This document shows, piece by piece, positions 1-12,599 of a DNA stretch of 64,000 nucleotides. A program made the position numbers and the translations under genes. Source of the stretch: Unio delphinus (taxonomy: Eukaryota > Mollusca > Bivalvia > Unionida > Unionidae); contig JAQISU010000058.1 of NCBI GenBank assembly GCA_029339505.1, forward strand, positions 827,001 through 891,000, in the 5' to 3' direction. The notes beneath the pieces were generated by a model. That model was given only the letters and a program-made list of their open reading frames with translations. It did not search any database and had not been told where the DNA came from. The stretch's first letter is position 1. Each line of letters begins with the position of its first letter.

Positions 1-115
1 TGTTAGAACCATTTTATAACTATTTGGTGTGATTCAACCGGGCTCAAACTCGCGACATCACGCACCGGAGGCGGACCCTTAAACTACTAGGCCAACGGAG
101 TAGTGCCCTCGAGTA
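1..115 (-). repeat. tRNA-derived SINE fragment
   Basis: Read on the minus strand, this has a tRNA-like head: an A-box-like stretch (TGGCCTAGTAGTTTAAGGG) followed about 35 bases later by a B-box-like stretch (GAGTTTGAGCCC). That is the internal RNA polymerase III promoter arrangement of tRNA-derived SINEs. The head is imperfect and the body continues off the window edge, so this is a decayed copy rather than a working tRNA gene. Confidence 0.5.
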
Positions 116-421
116 CGTAAGACGTATTTATATTTCCAATACATTGCTGTAATTTGTGCATTATAAAACTTCATTGTAAAGAGTATGGGCACAGAAATTA
201 TTAGTGACATATAATTGAACATTTTTACTAAGTTTAGACAGTGTAGAAAACTACGCCTTGGACGAGTTGATATTCTCACGATATTGCTGAATGAAACTGA
301 ATTTTACTACCAGTTGAAAGCAATGTTTTTTTTTGTTTTTTTTAAAAAGTATTATACAATATTTTCAACGTTTGTATATTAGATACAACATAGGAATTAA
401 CTAAACTCGCTAACGTGATTG

Positions 422-423
<2 letters not shown>

Positions 424-489
<66 letters not shown>
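424..489. repeat. (CT)n microsatellite
   Basis: An uninterrupted CT dinucleotide run of about 33 units. Nothing coding overlaps it. Confidence 0.95.
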
Positions 490-493
<4 letters not shown>

Positions 494-946
494 TAAATTC
501 AGGACATTCATAATCTGATCCATATGCGTCTGAACCTTCAATAGCTTTTGCATCTCATTCATCTAGAATTAAGTCAATTCTTTTCTACAACATTCACGAA
601 ATGATCGGATGAATAGACTCAAAATGGCCGATACATTCGTCTGGGAGTTCTGGAATAAAATATAGTGAGTGGAATTTAAAACCGAAAATGGTGAGGGGAT
701 ATTCCATCCGATGAGTATCACACTTGTAATTATGTGCTGCCGTATGCAACTCAAACCTAACACGGATTGCTACATATGGATTGACGAATAATGCTTACGC
801 CAACATCAGTAGCATTATATGACTCAAGGGGGACTTACACCGTAGATTTTCATTACTTTCTAAGGGCAAAGGAGAAATTAACAGAGGATGAGGCAGGCTG
901 GTGACAAACATCGTCCGTGATCCTGATAATGACCAAAGTTGCATTG

Positions 947-948
<2 letters not shown>
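490..948. other. Intergenic, nothing recognised
   Basis: AT-rich unique-looking sequence with only short random reading frames. I see no gene, RNA or element in it. Confidence 0.6.

Positions 949-1042
<94 letters not shown>
949..1042. repeat. (AT)n microsatellite
   Basis: An uninterrupted TA/AT run of about 47 units. The apparent reading frames through it on both strands (Ile-Tyr repeats) are products of the repeat. Confidence 0.95.
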
Positions 1043-1044
<2 letters not shown>

Positions 1045-1499
1045 GGGTTACATAGCATGCGATACATGATGCTTGATGACTCTACGAGTCTGCACATTAT
1101 GTTTTAGTTGTCTTGGAAACAGCTGAAACAATAAAGCAAAGTTTTAGTATGTTAGTCTATATAACTGGATACACACGGATTGAAATGTTCCACTAATCAA
1201 ATGGGTGTTACAAAATTCAGACAGTTCGTGGGGTCTCTGCTCCACTCAGAAGTTGGTGGAAATAACTTGGAGTAAATAGGCACACGAACGTTCCTACGGT
1301 AATGTACTGAGCTACGCCTGCTAAGTGCATCATATACTTGGAGCGATAGTACTCTAAAACTTTTACTGCGGCTGTAACCGGGGCTTTATCCACTAGAGGA
1401 CAACTTCCGTTATGCATTGAATAATTTCATTTCTTTTACTCACATACTGTTTGCCTTGGACGTTAATACTACCTTCACCTTCAACTCCATCAATACCAT

Positions 1500-1995
1500 A
1501 ATTTTAAAGAAATCAACAGAAGGGAGAGTTGGAGAGTGTTTTACAACGACATAAAGAAGTACATGGATCTATCCTCCAACAGCAAGTAAAAGAGGATGAA
1601 AGAAAGCGAGAAGAAGAAAACATAAAGAGGAAACCTTTGCATTAAAAACGCTAGAAGGAAAGGATTGAACATGAAACTGAGTCTGTAACAGGATATTTAT
1701 AGAAGGAGAGAAAGCACATAGGAGAAATGTATTGGATTTATTTAGCTCAAACTAAAAGAAAGTGCTCTTCACATGCCAATATTTATTAACCATCAAACAC
1801 TACATCAAATGTCAATGCCACTGATGCCAACAGCAGCTACTACAACTACCAAATCAGCAGTTACTACAACCACCAAAGCAGGGGCAGTTGGAATAATAGT
1901 GCATGGTACAGGATTGGGGCAGTTAAAGCTGTTGACGAACAGGTCTGTTAGTTTTGTTGTTATTCAAATAGTGGACTTTGAGAATCAATGTTAAA
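1500..1995 (+). pseudogene. Possible decayed gag-like remnant
   Basis: The plus strand shows a stretch rich in charged residues (Lys/Glu/Arg codons around 1,570-1,640), then Asn/Tyr/Ser-rich sequence, then at about 1,943-1,990 a decayed Cys-x2-Cys-x4-Gly-like pattern resembling a retroelement zinc knuckle. Stop codons interrupt every frame. A retroelement gag remnant is my best reading, but it could be a chance pattern. No LTR was found beside it. Confidence 0.22.
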
Positions 1996-3190
1996 ATATA
2001 ATATATCAAAATGAAATAGAGAAGCGTTTAAATAAAGAACAAAAAGAAACAAGCTGATTGTTTTTCTCTTTTGAATATAAAATGGCATTTATATTCCTAA
2101 CGTTTGCATAGATCACTGTGCTTGGCAGAAAAGCATACAAGAACCTAGATTTTCTGTGTCCCATTTCTATTAAGAGTTCAGGAAGAGGAGAAAAATCTTT
2201 CATGGACAATACGCCCTTACTGATTTTTCCGAATGGACGTTAGACCATACTAAAAAAAGAATATTATATACAGCATTACGGGAGGAGGTCATTGGCTACA
2301 ACAATTTTAGATGTGCTGTAAAATTGCTATAACCTATATATGTCCCCCCCCCTCAAGTTTTGCCCCCAATCAAGTCCCCACCCGATAAAAATTTAAATGA
2401 CATCCCTGATAGGCTGATAACATTGTCTATGCTAAGATGAGAATAAATAAATCTGATGTAAACAACCTTAATATAAAATCTAGGACGCATAGAAAAAACA
2501 ATATTTCATTTCCAGAACGTTCTATTTATAAACAAGTAAAGGTCTATCACTATAATGTTAATATGGAAAATAGCAAGCATTAGTTACATCATTAATTCCC
2601 GAAGGGAAAATCTGGCCTCAAATGAAAGGAATATGTTTAATTACAATAATAATTATCATAAAATATAACTTTTAATCACAGACAAATATTATCTATGTTA
2701 TATATTGTTTACAAAAGAAAAGTCAGTCGTCAAGTAGGTCCAAACTATTGCTTTCAATTTATGGAACCAGTTCAATCACATAATAAAATTGAATATACGT
2801 AACAGCTCCTCTCATCAAGCAAAATAGTTATATAATAAAGTTTACTTTTGGATATTCGTCAAATACACATATAATACCATAACATTTTAAATGACTTTAG
2901 AAAATTGATTGAGATTATCTTTTATCTGTATTTGCCTAATGTCACTGTTATATTCCTGTAACATTAAACTATACATCAACAATCCTTGACTTTCCTGTTT
3001 CTTTTTTTAATGATAGAGCGATGGTTGGGATCATGGAATATGGTTATCGAAATTGAGCGGAACTATACACACTTCAGAGTGTTAAGAAACCTGTATCAAA
3101 GTCAATCATTCATTTCGATCGTGTGGAGTTATTTCTCTGGTGTTTGTTTGCTTAATGTTTTGTTGTTTTTGTTGCTTTGTGTTTTTTAAT
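1996..3190. other. Intergenic, nothing recognised
   Basis: AT-rich sequence with no long open frame, no clear repeat and no recognisable motif, apart from a short C-run near 2,344. Confidence 0.55.
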
Positions 3191-3191
3191 A

Positions 3192-5150
3192 TCATACTGG
3201 ATGATTTACACCATATTTGTCTTGTTGAATCAATAATTCACCAACCCCTAAAGTCGATTGCGTCAACATACATGTTACTTGTTTGAGCTTAAAGAACTGA
3301 TGCAATCTTACACGCATTAGCTTAAATTCATCCAAAGCCTCAGGACATTTATCAGACCAATCAAAATTGGTTTTATTGCTAAGCAAATAGGTCAGGGATT
3401 CAGCAATTAGTGAAAAGTTGGAGACCCCCACCCATAAAAATAAGCCATAAGCCAAATTCGCACTAGTTGCTGTTTACTGGCAGGCAAAGAAAGGAATTAT
3501 GAGAAAACCTTGACCTCCATTTCTATAGGATTAACTGAACTTTGCCCAAAATTATGTCCTAAAATCTAATACAAGCACGATTTAATTTATAGTTAATTAA
3601 GTTAACTGTCAAGTTTGCATCAGTACGTCGATCAAAGAATTTGCGAATGGTTCCCAAGTGATCTTTTCTGGTATCGCTCTATATTATGGCGCAATCTCTG
3701 TGAAGATTTCAGTTATCTAGAACAGATGTTATCAAATGCTGGAAAGTAAAAGAAAAACCTTCATACTAAAATGGCCTCACTTTATAAAGTCCATATGGAA
3801 TACCCAAATTTATATTGCCCTTCGTGAGTGCAATTTGCTAAAATCCTTTAAAACATTAAATATTTGGTGTCGTATTTTTCTTTTTTACTTATGTAAATGC
3901 AATTATCGATTGGTGTTATTGCAAATGAATCTGTTTTAGTGTTTATAGTAGATACACCATTATTATCTGGTTTCGGCAACAGAATACATGGTGAACCCTA
4001 TGAAATCATAAATCAAAAAAAAATTAATTTTTTTTTTCAAACATTCCTCCTTGAGAGAATTCATCCTGTAAGGATGCCGTTTCACAAGTGTAGAATCTAC
4101 CATTTCAACATCATGGTAGATTTGAGTTTTTCGTGTAACAAGGACCCATATTCAGCTTTTTAGTTCATACTTGTCTTGCTGCTGCAGATGTGAACGTTTC
4201 TAAGCCAGATTGTTCTATAATTCTGAATTCCTATGTATTATACATAAAATATATTCCAACTTTAAATCCTCACTGTATGGGACAGGTACAGCTAAACCTT
4301 CTAAATGATTAACATGGTTATCGCTCTCAACACACTCCTTTTACTTATTGATGTGGCGAACATGTTTCTGTTTTCGCGTCCCAGAAGTCTTAATAATATA
4401 ATTTAAGGCACTTACGTTCTTTTCACTTTTATACGGATGATTAATGTTAGCCAGAAGTGGATTTTGAGATATGGCCACGTGAGCCATAACTCTATCACCA
4501 GGTGAAAACTCTTTCTTTTTGTCATACTCTAACTTCGTTTCTGACCAAGTTGACTTAGATTAGTTCTTGCTACTTAACAAGCATTTAACAACTTGTATTT
4601 AAAATCAGAAGATTAATTTCCGAATCTTTGTTTCAAAGAGATTTCGCTATCAAACAATTCATTGGTCCAAGAACATTATGTCCACAAAAAGAACTTAGAA
4701 ATCTTGAACGAACACCCGCATCCCAATATTTTTCTTTATCAAAATATAATGATCGAATCATTGTCTTAAAAGTGTGACGAAATATTTTCAAAGTAACTTA
4801 ACATTCAGGTTGATATCAGAAGATTTAACCTATCGAATACCTAATTTTTTGCTTTGCGTTTTTTAAACATAAATTCCAGACATAAAATTTGACCCTTGAT
4901 CAAACTGGACAGATTTGAGAAGGTCAAAAGGTGTAAACAGAAAGACCTTATCAAAAGCTTTCAGTATGGTTTTAGTTCTAATATTTCTCAGATGGAATTG
5001 TTCCGGAACACGTTATGGTTAACAAAATATTGGTTGCCTAAATTGGTGTAAGATAAATGATTGACACAGTACATTTGTATTCTACTAACTGGTTTGTCAA
5101 GTGCATGGATATGTTGCAGATGGGCCATTGGTATCTTCTGGTAGAATTGT
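3192..5150 (-). pseudogene. Decayed Ty3/gypsy pol, integrase before RT
   Basis: Minus-strand pieces of a retrotransposon pol. From 5' to 3': an integrase core with the pattern FDQGSNFMSGI near 4,880; an integrase C-terminal module at about 4,525-4,345 (SPGDRVMAHVAI, then LNYIIKTSGTRKQKHVRHIN); the RT N-terminus at about 4,120-4,050 (IYHDVEMVDSTLVKRHPYRM); RT palm remnants near 3,640; and the RT/RNase H junction at 3,455-3,192 (NFSLIAESLTYLLSNKTNF). Many stops and frameshifts show it is dead. The order integrase, RT, RNase H on one strand is the reverse of normal Ty3/gypsy and matches Gmr1-like elements, as in the younger element at 14.5-22.2 kb. No LTRs were identified with confidence. Confidence 0.7.
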
Positions 5151-5159
5151 TAGAAAGTA

Positions 5160-7610
5160 ATATTGTCAGGTTACTCGCAGGTTATGAGCGTTATTTGTAT
5201 AGTATTGTACAAGCCCCGCCTGTCAAAGGGTAAGTGTTAAGTCCCACTTTGTCAAGGGTATTGTACAACATATAATAATAATAAATATAACCCCCTCCCT
5301 TTTCATACTCGTTATCTAAGAGATGACCGCCCTCGATATAATTGCCCGGTTTGAGTATGAGAATAACTATAGTAAACTGAGCAGGTATATTGAACAAACA
5401 ACTACTATCCCCCGTAAAGATAAACAAACAATTGAATCAATTACATACACAATTATAAAACTTCCTTTCAGTAAGAATACACGCGGTTTATAAATATAAC
5501 TTTCACCGAATTACATTAGGATTTGAAATAGATTTAAACAAATTAGCTGTTAAATTACCGATAGTTTTAAATCATCATAGGATCGAGTGGTACAATCGAA
5601 GTCAATGACTTGTTAGATTTTCATAACCTGCTATTTTCGATCCCGTCGCTGTTCGATTCAATGTTGTTTTAGAAGTCCCTGTCTCGTCCAATCTCTAGAT
5701 ACTCTGCTCTCGTGGATGTTTCCGCTTGATTCCGGACTTGTCCACTGTATCATGCGTTCACTGCAATTTCCATCTCTTACTTCTTTTTCCAAAGGTTACG
5801 TCGTTATTCCCGTAACTTCACGATCTTCCAAAAAAGCTATTTTCTTCCTTTCAAAAGAAAATATTAAAACAACCTAAGTCTCTCGTTACAATGATTACAG
5901 TTGAGACTGTTCATTATTCCTGGTTCGAGGAATCAGATATTTATATCAGCGATAACAACCTTTTACGGCTAGTAATTAACTAAACATTCCTTAAATGAAT
6001 GTAGTTAAACAAACTGTTCATTCGTTTTGCCTTGACCTAATACATCAACGCACTACACAGCGAGGCGTTGAATTATGGCTCTGCATTAATTTCACAGCAC
6101 ATAATTCGTATTCACTGTCGCTAAATCATCTATGAAATCAAAATTCGCTGAATTCACATGTATTCTTGTAAATTATTAACTAATGTAATACATTAAATTC
6201 TTACAACATAATCATCATTCAAACAAGATGATTCAAGAACTAACGTAACACTTCCTATTCATAACTCAGCATAGTGCGTTTACAACATAAATTAAAACTA
6301 CGTCATTCTTAACTAAGAATTAAGGTTAGAATTCCAATTCATTATTCAAAAGCACATTATTATACAAATGTATCAAGTTAAATAAATTATACAAATGTAT
6401 CAAATGAAATCATGCAGACATGTAAACTAAGCAAACATCATATAAATTGCATTGCAATATACATGGAATTGTGACATTACCTTTGTGTTTTTGGCGTGTC
6501 CCTTCCTTAGTTTGGCGCTTTTTTCCCTGGACTATGATTTAACGGATGTACTTCTCTAAAATAACACCCGGAGCCTTTACTAAATAATTCAACCCCTTGT
6601 CTCTCTTACGAGCAATTTTAAGACTAACTTTAAAATTTAGCTAGTGCGATATTAAGTCCTACGAATTTTAGCACACCCCTTATTTAAACATGACCAATCA
6701 GAATCAAATGTATTTTCTCTCGCTTTCTCGCTTTCTCTAAAATTCGCTTAATTAGTACAACGGTCGTACTTGACTATACAGACTATACAGACCCCTCTTT
6801 GACATAGCGTGTCATCATAAATATAACAAATGGCTAGCTGGCCACAATTAATGTTTAATTAATAGATCAACTGAAATTTGCCACTTCATAAATATATTAC
6901 CATTCGACAAGAATGGTTCATAACTCTCTAATACAGTCACACTGTTGTTTGTCTGACCCAAAATATGTATTGATTTCAGTACATGTCAATGACATAGAAA
7001 TAAGACAATTTGGTATTGCTCTCTCCTAACAGTTTTTGCTTTATTTTTCAATATATAACAATCAGAAATAATGTGCACTTTGCCCTTCCTTAATGCGCAC
7101 GTAGAACGAGATACGGATTTCTAATCAGTCTTATCAAATGCTTGATTCCTAAAGTTGTGCCATTTTTGGGACTTTGGAAAATCTTCGTTGCGACAGAGAT
7201 GGCATTTTACCAGACAACTCTGAGTAGCCACCTTATGGACCGAAATATCATTTGACTATCAAAGAATGACCACCATCTGTTCAAGCAGCAATTTTCAAAG
7301 TTTCGAACGTTTTTACTTCCAAAGCAGTTTTAATTCTCTGTAATATTTAAACGAAATTCGTATCTGGACGAGTGCTTCCAATTTCTATTACGAATCCAAG
7401 AACTTAGAATAAGTAATCAAATATGCAAAAACCAATATGTTTAGTAAAATTCAACATATCAGGAAACTTTAAAAGCCAACTTAGAGTTTGCTGAATAAAA
7501 CCCAAGTAGCTCTAAAAGTCCGATGACAAGTCCAAAAGTATAATATTTCGAATGCATATATATTGTATGTACGCTGTATCAGATATATACGGTAAGTTCG
7601 TGAGATCCAT
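5160..7610. other. Intergenic, nothing firm
   Basis: AT-rich. A purine tract on the minus strand near 5,292-5,303 (GGGAGGGGGTTA) followed by TGTTGTACAATA would fit a PPT/LTR junction, but I could not find a partner LTR. No gene is visible. Confidence 0.45.
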
Positions 7611-7612
7611 CA

Positions 7613-7665
7613 ATGTTTCCTTAAAAGGAAACGAGGCCTGCCTAAGTTTCCTTTTAAGGAAACAT
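7613..7665. repeat. Perfect 20-bp inverted repeat (hairpin)
   Basis: Arms 7,613-7,632 (ATGTTTCCTTAAAAGGAAAC) and 7,646-7,665 are exact reverse complements with a 13-base loop. Each arm is itself nearly palindromic around TTAA. It could be a miniature-element core or simply a hairpin; no TSD was seen. Confidence 0.8.
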
Positions 7666-8186
7666 TTATACAACGAGTGGTATATCACTGATAGCAGCGC
7701 ACATACTGTACATATAATGTATTTATTTCACATACCAATGCATATTTTTGTCCTTTGAACGGATATCAGATTTACTACAGGCAGCTGTGTATTAACCTAG
7801 TGAATGAATTCCTCACATCCCCGTGTATGTCCGCTACAAAATGTAGTTCTGTCTTTTGTGGCTATTTACAATCATCTTGACATATTGAGAAGTTGATTGT
7901 TTTCTTTTTCAGCTTTTATTTTCCTTCAGAGTGATAAAATTAAAATAATTCACACTTATGATTTAAACATGAAAGATGGTTTTAATAATAATAGTACAGC
8001 ACTACAAACACTTGATTAGATACACAATTCACATGAATGTTAAGCTATAGACCTACACGTTCGTGGAAATTATTGTGGAATATAACTAAGCGAAACGACG
8101 ATCCAACAAGAGGTCATTCAAAATTTTATAATATATTTATAGTTGATCTAAATCATTATTCCACTTTAGTAACAATACAAACGGCC

Positions 8187-8190
<4 letters not shown>
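7666..8190. other. Intergenic, nothing recognised
   Basis: Unique-looking AT-rich sequence without a gene or repeat I can name. Confidence 0.55.

Positions 8191-8278
<88 letters not shown>
8191..8278. repeat. (CT)n microsatellite
   Basis: A TC/CT run of about 44 units. The long Ser-Leu reading frame across it is a product of the repeat. Confidence 0.95.
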
Positions 8279-8281
<3 letters not shown>

Positions 8282-10300
8282 CGAAACTATATTGGAAGAG
8301 TGATAATGTACATTAAGACATTACACATACGAGTAGAGAAAGGATGAAGATCCATGACATGCAAAATCGGAGACCATAAAGTAACAATAAGGGAAAATCC
8401 GAGAACGTAAGAAGAGATTTCCATACAAACCACAGGTTAGAGAAAAAAGAAAAGACTACAGTTAAAGAACAATAAAGAGTTTAGAACTGGGAATATAGAT
8501 CAACCGGTTCAATAAATCTGTAATAATTACTACTACTTCTCATTGTAAACTAAGATTAGCCATATTCTCAGATTCAATTCTGATTTATGAATTTAACGAA
8601 TTGTATGTCGTATAAACTGAACTATATTTAAATGTAAATATGCATTGTTGACTCTAAGCTAGGTTTTTCTATTTCCTAATTTATTCAATATTTTTGCGAA
8701 GTTTACGTACTTTAGTCAATATTTGTATGAATGACAGCTTAATACAATTATTACTTAGGCCAGTCTTTAAATATATATTGCTATATACTACTTGAGCCAC
8801 GGATCTGTTTCCAGTTTCAGCCTTAACGCGTAGAATAGTAGTCAATGGTTGGCCTTTAACAAAGCTGAAGAACAGAAACATACAAAGAAATAAGATTTCT
8901 GTCATATATATGGTCACAAAAGGTTGCTAACTTGACCACTTATGATAGTCATTTATTGTGGTGTTGTTTTGGGTTTTTTATCCATTTGATTTCATTCTTG
9001 CCCATGTCTAACGCGGCATAACATTTTTGATGTCTGATGAATGATACATTTCGACTCGATGAACTCAGTAAACATTAAATATTAAGTACAACTTCTTCAA
9101 GGATTGTGTCTGTAAGGCCCTATTAAGTAATTTTCAACATAGCATAGCTTTATTTACCTCGGAATAGTTATTGGCATTATTCCGGACTATAAAAGCTAAT
9201 TCTTCAAACCACTCGTCATTGTCTACTGTGCTTGTGATACTGCCTGTTCTTCCATCAATACCCATTTATAACGATCGATGTAAATGCCGACTTTTGGCTA
9301 ATTGTTGCAGCTGTGAAAGGAAGACAAGGTGATTTTATATTTGAAATGTGATTAATAATTTGTAGTAATGCAAAACATTGAGACAGGATGCATATATGTA
9401 GTGTCCGTTCTTATGGAGCATTTGAAAGGAAAAACGGACTCTAAAAATTTACATTTAAAACAGGAAACATTTTAAACATTTTATGTTATTTCGTTAGCGA
9501 TATTTGTTTGTACTTCTCTTTGTGTAATAAACCGAACGCTATTAAGTGATTTATACATACTTTCTTGAAACGTGCAACCAGATCATTTGCTACATGATCA
9601 GTTGCGAGACGTAACCTTGACATTTCAATCAAGATTATATGGTAGACATCACCAAAATTGACAGGGTTAATAGCCCATCACCGGATTCATTTGTCAATAC
9701 GCAAGCATGGGTCTTTGGAAACTTTAGGTTTTAAACAAAATTATGACATGTTTTATAGCTAATAAGTAATTAATGACGTCTGAGAAACATTATTAAAATT
9801 CAAATTCACGTTTGATCTCACAACCAGTCAGTCATTTAAGGTCAGCGCAACGCATACCCGTTCACATCTGTAGTTGTCTGTCTGTCTGTCTGTCTGTTTA
9901 ACGTGACTTTAAAACATTTTTTTGTACTTTATTATGTGCAAATGATAACATCAATAGCTAGATCACGACAAATGCTCTGCTTTTGAATAACGTTTGTCTC
10001 GTGCATTACTAATAGGCACAATGTCTGTAGTACATAGATTAAGAGAATCTGTTATCCAGTACGAGGTATGTCGAGGTAAGGAAGGAAGTCGTGCCAATCA
10101 GACATAAAATAAAGCAAATACTTAGCTCGTGCCTCAGTATCTCAGTTTTGAATTCGTTTCAATGTTTTAAGCTGACATAGTTCCAAGAAACTCTACCAAT
10201 TATTGTTTATTGCCAAATATTTTAGTTAGATATGGCACAAACATGTATTAGTCAACTACTATAGAATCTTCTTCTTCTTGATAATATCTAGACCCGAGGT
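8279..10300. other. Intergenic, nothing recognised
   Basis: AT-rich, with only short random frames. A small (GTCT)n run sits near 9,874-9,896. No gene or element was identified. Confidence 0.5.
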
Positions 10301-10309
10301 AGACTAGTG

Positions 10310-12350
10310 GACGCGCATGTGGCACCGGAGTCCAAATTCAGATGTACACACTCGATTGCTTGGTGGAACATGGGACACCGGTGCTTGTGGGTGGCTGGGA
10401 CGCAGCACTGTGACGTATCTCCCGAGCTTCAGCAAGACGCTTGTGGCGATCAAATTCGAAGGTGAAACTGGCTTTTCTGGTCAGGGCCTGCCACTGGCGT
10501 CTGTCTGAGGCAGCGCGCTCTAGCTGGTGGGGTTGATGGTCTCCCCATCTGTTGTGCATCTTGAGATTGTCTTTGTACCTCTTTCGAGGGCTACCTTGGT
10601 TTCGGTTGCCCTGGTTTAGCTCTCCGACGAATAGCTGCTTTGGGATTCTGTTTTGATCCATGCGAATAACATAGTCAGTCCTCCCACTTAATCCGCAGGT
10701 TTGGTTTCAGGGAGCGCTGATGAAATTGTATGCCTTCGGTACATAGTCTACGTTTCACAGACATAAAAGAGATATATGAGGACAACATCATTGTACACCT
10801 TCATCTGTGTTGACAGGCGTATATCCTTGTGTTGCAAGACATTGGTTAGGAGTCATCCAAGTGCTTGACTGTCTTTTTGGATCCCCGCAGTGATCTATTT
10901 GTCCAGTGGGCCATCACTGGATATTGTGCTGCCTAGTTATTTGAACCTCTCCACATTCTTCAGCTGCTAGTCGCCAATGGTGATGCAGGGATGTGAAGGG
11001 ACAGTACTTGAGGCGGGCTGGAGGAGGAATTCTGTCTTTCCTAGGTTGACTGTGAATTCAAATAGATTGGAGGCTTCATAAAACCTGTCCACGATTGCAT
11101 GAATGCGAGTCTGTTCATGGACCATGATGGCACAGTAATCTGAGAAGAGTGCTTCAGTGATGAGTCTTTATTGCGTCTTGCAAGCAGGCGACGGAGATCA
11201 AACACTGCGTTTATCCAGGCGATATCTGATGTAAATACCAAGGTCAAGAACACAGATGGCATGGAGCAGTAACTGTGTAAATAAGAGGTTGTACCGGACC
11301 GAGTACATATCCCTGTTTGACACCGTTAGATATGAAGAATTTCTCCTAAGGTTCACCATCTTAAAGAATCTCTCCAGTCATGTCATCGTGAAAGAGCCAG
11401 ATGAGCGTTGCACTTCATCAGCTTTCGCTTCCCACCACTGGTCATGCATCTTGATAGGATTTGAAGCAGTCTGTTTGTTTGTTGCTGTGTGGTTTGTTTG
11501 GGGGCATGAAGTTTGTGTCATTATGCCAGTCTATGAATGTTTCGTTCTTTCTGGCATGCAGATCCTCAATGTTACCGTTGCTACGTTAAAAACACATTTC
11601 AATCTACCATAATTTCAGCCAACACGAGCGTTGATGTCCCCCAGTTGTATGTTCCTGTCGTCAGCTGTATCTGAGCAAATTACAGAGCTGAAGGGCGCAT
11701 GGAACTGCTCGATAGTTTCCGCTCGGCTCGAGAGGGTTGGGGCGTAGGTGTTGATAGGTTTGTCGCAATTTCATTAGCCTCTCATTTATACCAACAGACA
11801 GGCCAGGAAGCTGCATCAGAAGACTTTATATCACAGCCAATCCGACTATGTGAACCCTGTCTTCGTTATAGAAAAGGATGTAGCCACTTGCTAGCTCTGT
11901 CATAGAACCCTTCTTTGCGGACCTGGTCGAACTCAAGGCTGCAATGTCGATATTCAAGCCGGAAAGCTCGTCGTCAATAAGGGTTATTCTCCTGTGGAGT
12001 TATGCTACATTATCTTCGTCCATAAGAGTATGGTTGTAACATGCTCCAAGATTTATTTTGGGATAATTTCTACCGCATATATGGATGATCATGCCAGTCA
12101 CTGAACGCTGCCCAGATTTTGAAGGAAGATCTATTTTTAGATCACATTTTGTTGCCCCTCTCTAAGTAGGGTGAACAGTGCTGTCTTGAAAAAGTCTGCT
12201 CAGTCGCACTGAATGCTGCCGAAATTGTCCGCTGCCCTGAGTACATAGCAGAGCGACCATTTATCCAAGGGCCGCCTGTGTGTAGGTCTCTGACTACAAC
12301 TCTCAGTGGTCATCTCCATAGGAATTTGGTAGGTGTAGGTAACGAACGAT
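10310..12350 (-). pseudogene. Decayed non-LTR retrotransposon (EN + RT)
   Basis: Minus-strand remnants in the right order for a LINE. An endonuclease piece lies at about 11,760-11,620 (INTYAPTL, then LGDINARVG, the NARVG motif of apurinic endonucleases). An RT piece lies at about 11,170-11,000, where the catalytic FADD box reads FSDY and is followed by FYEASNLFEFTVNLGKTEFL. A C-terminal tail lies at 10,661-10,338 (MDQNRIPKQLFVGELNQGNR, then GSPRKRYKDNLK), typical of many invertebrate LINE proteins. The frames are broken and the distance between EN and RT is too short, so most of the RT is deleted. The altered catalytic Asp argues against activity. Confidence 0.72.
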
Positions 12351-12599
12351 GAGTGTGATGATGGGGATAAATGGTAAGTTCACAACATAACCTGTGCGTA
12401 AAGGAGATTTAAGTAAAACATCCTTTTCACAGAGACAGTCTCATTTTCTATGCTTTGAGAGTTGGAACAAAGTGGTACGAAGATTCGTCACGCTGAAGAC
12501 TATTTCGGCTGCACTGGATGCCCATGATGTCTTCAGGTCATTGTCATGCCCTGCGCTCTACACATAACGTTATAGAATAGGCAATCTTCGAGCTAACTG

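Noticed and set aside
795..1107. Ile-Tyr repeat reading frames
   Set aside because: Translation of an AT microsatellite; not a gene.
5292..5303. Polypurine tract plus possible LTR start at 5,271
   Set aside because: No matching second LTR, TSD or primer site was found. Mentioned only as a weak lead.
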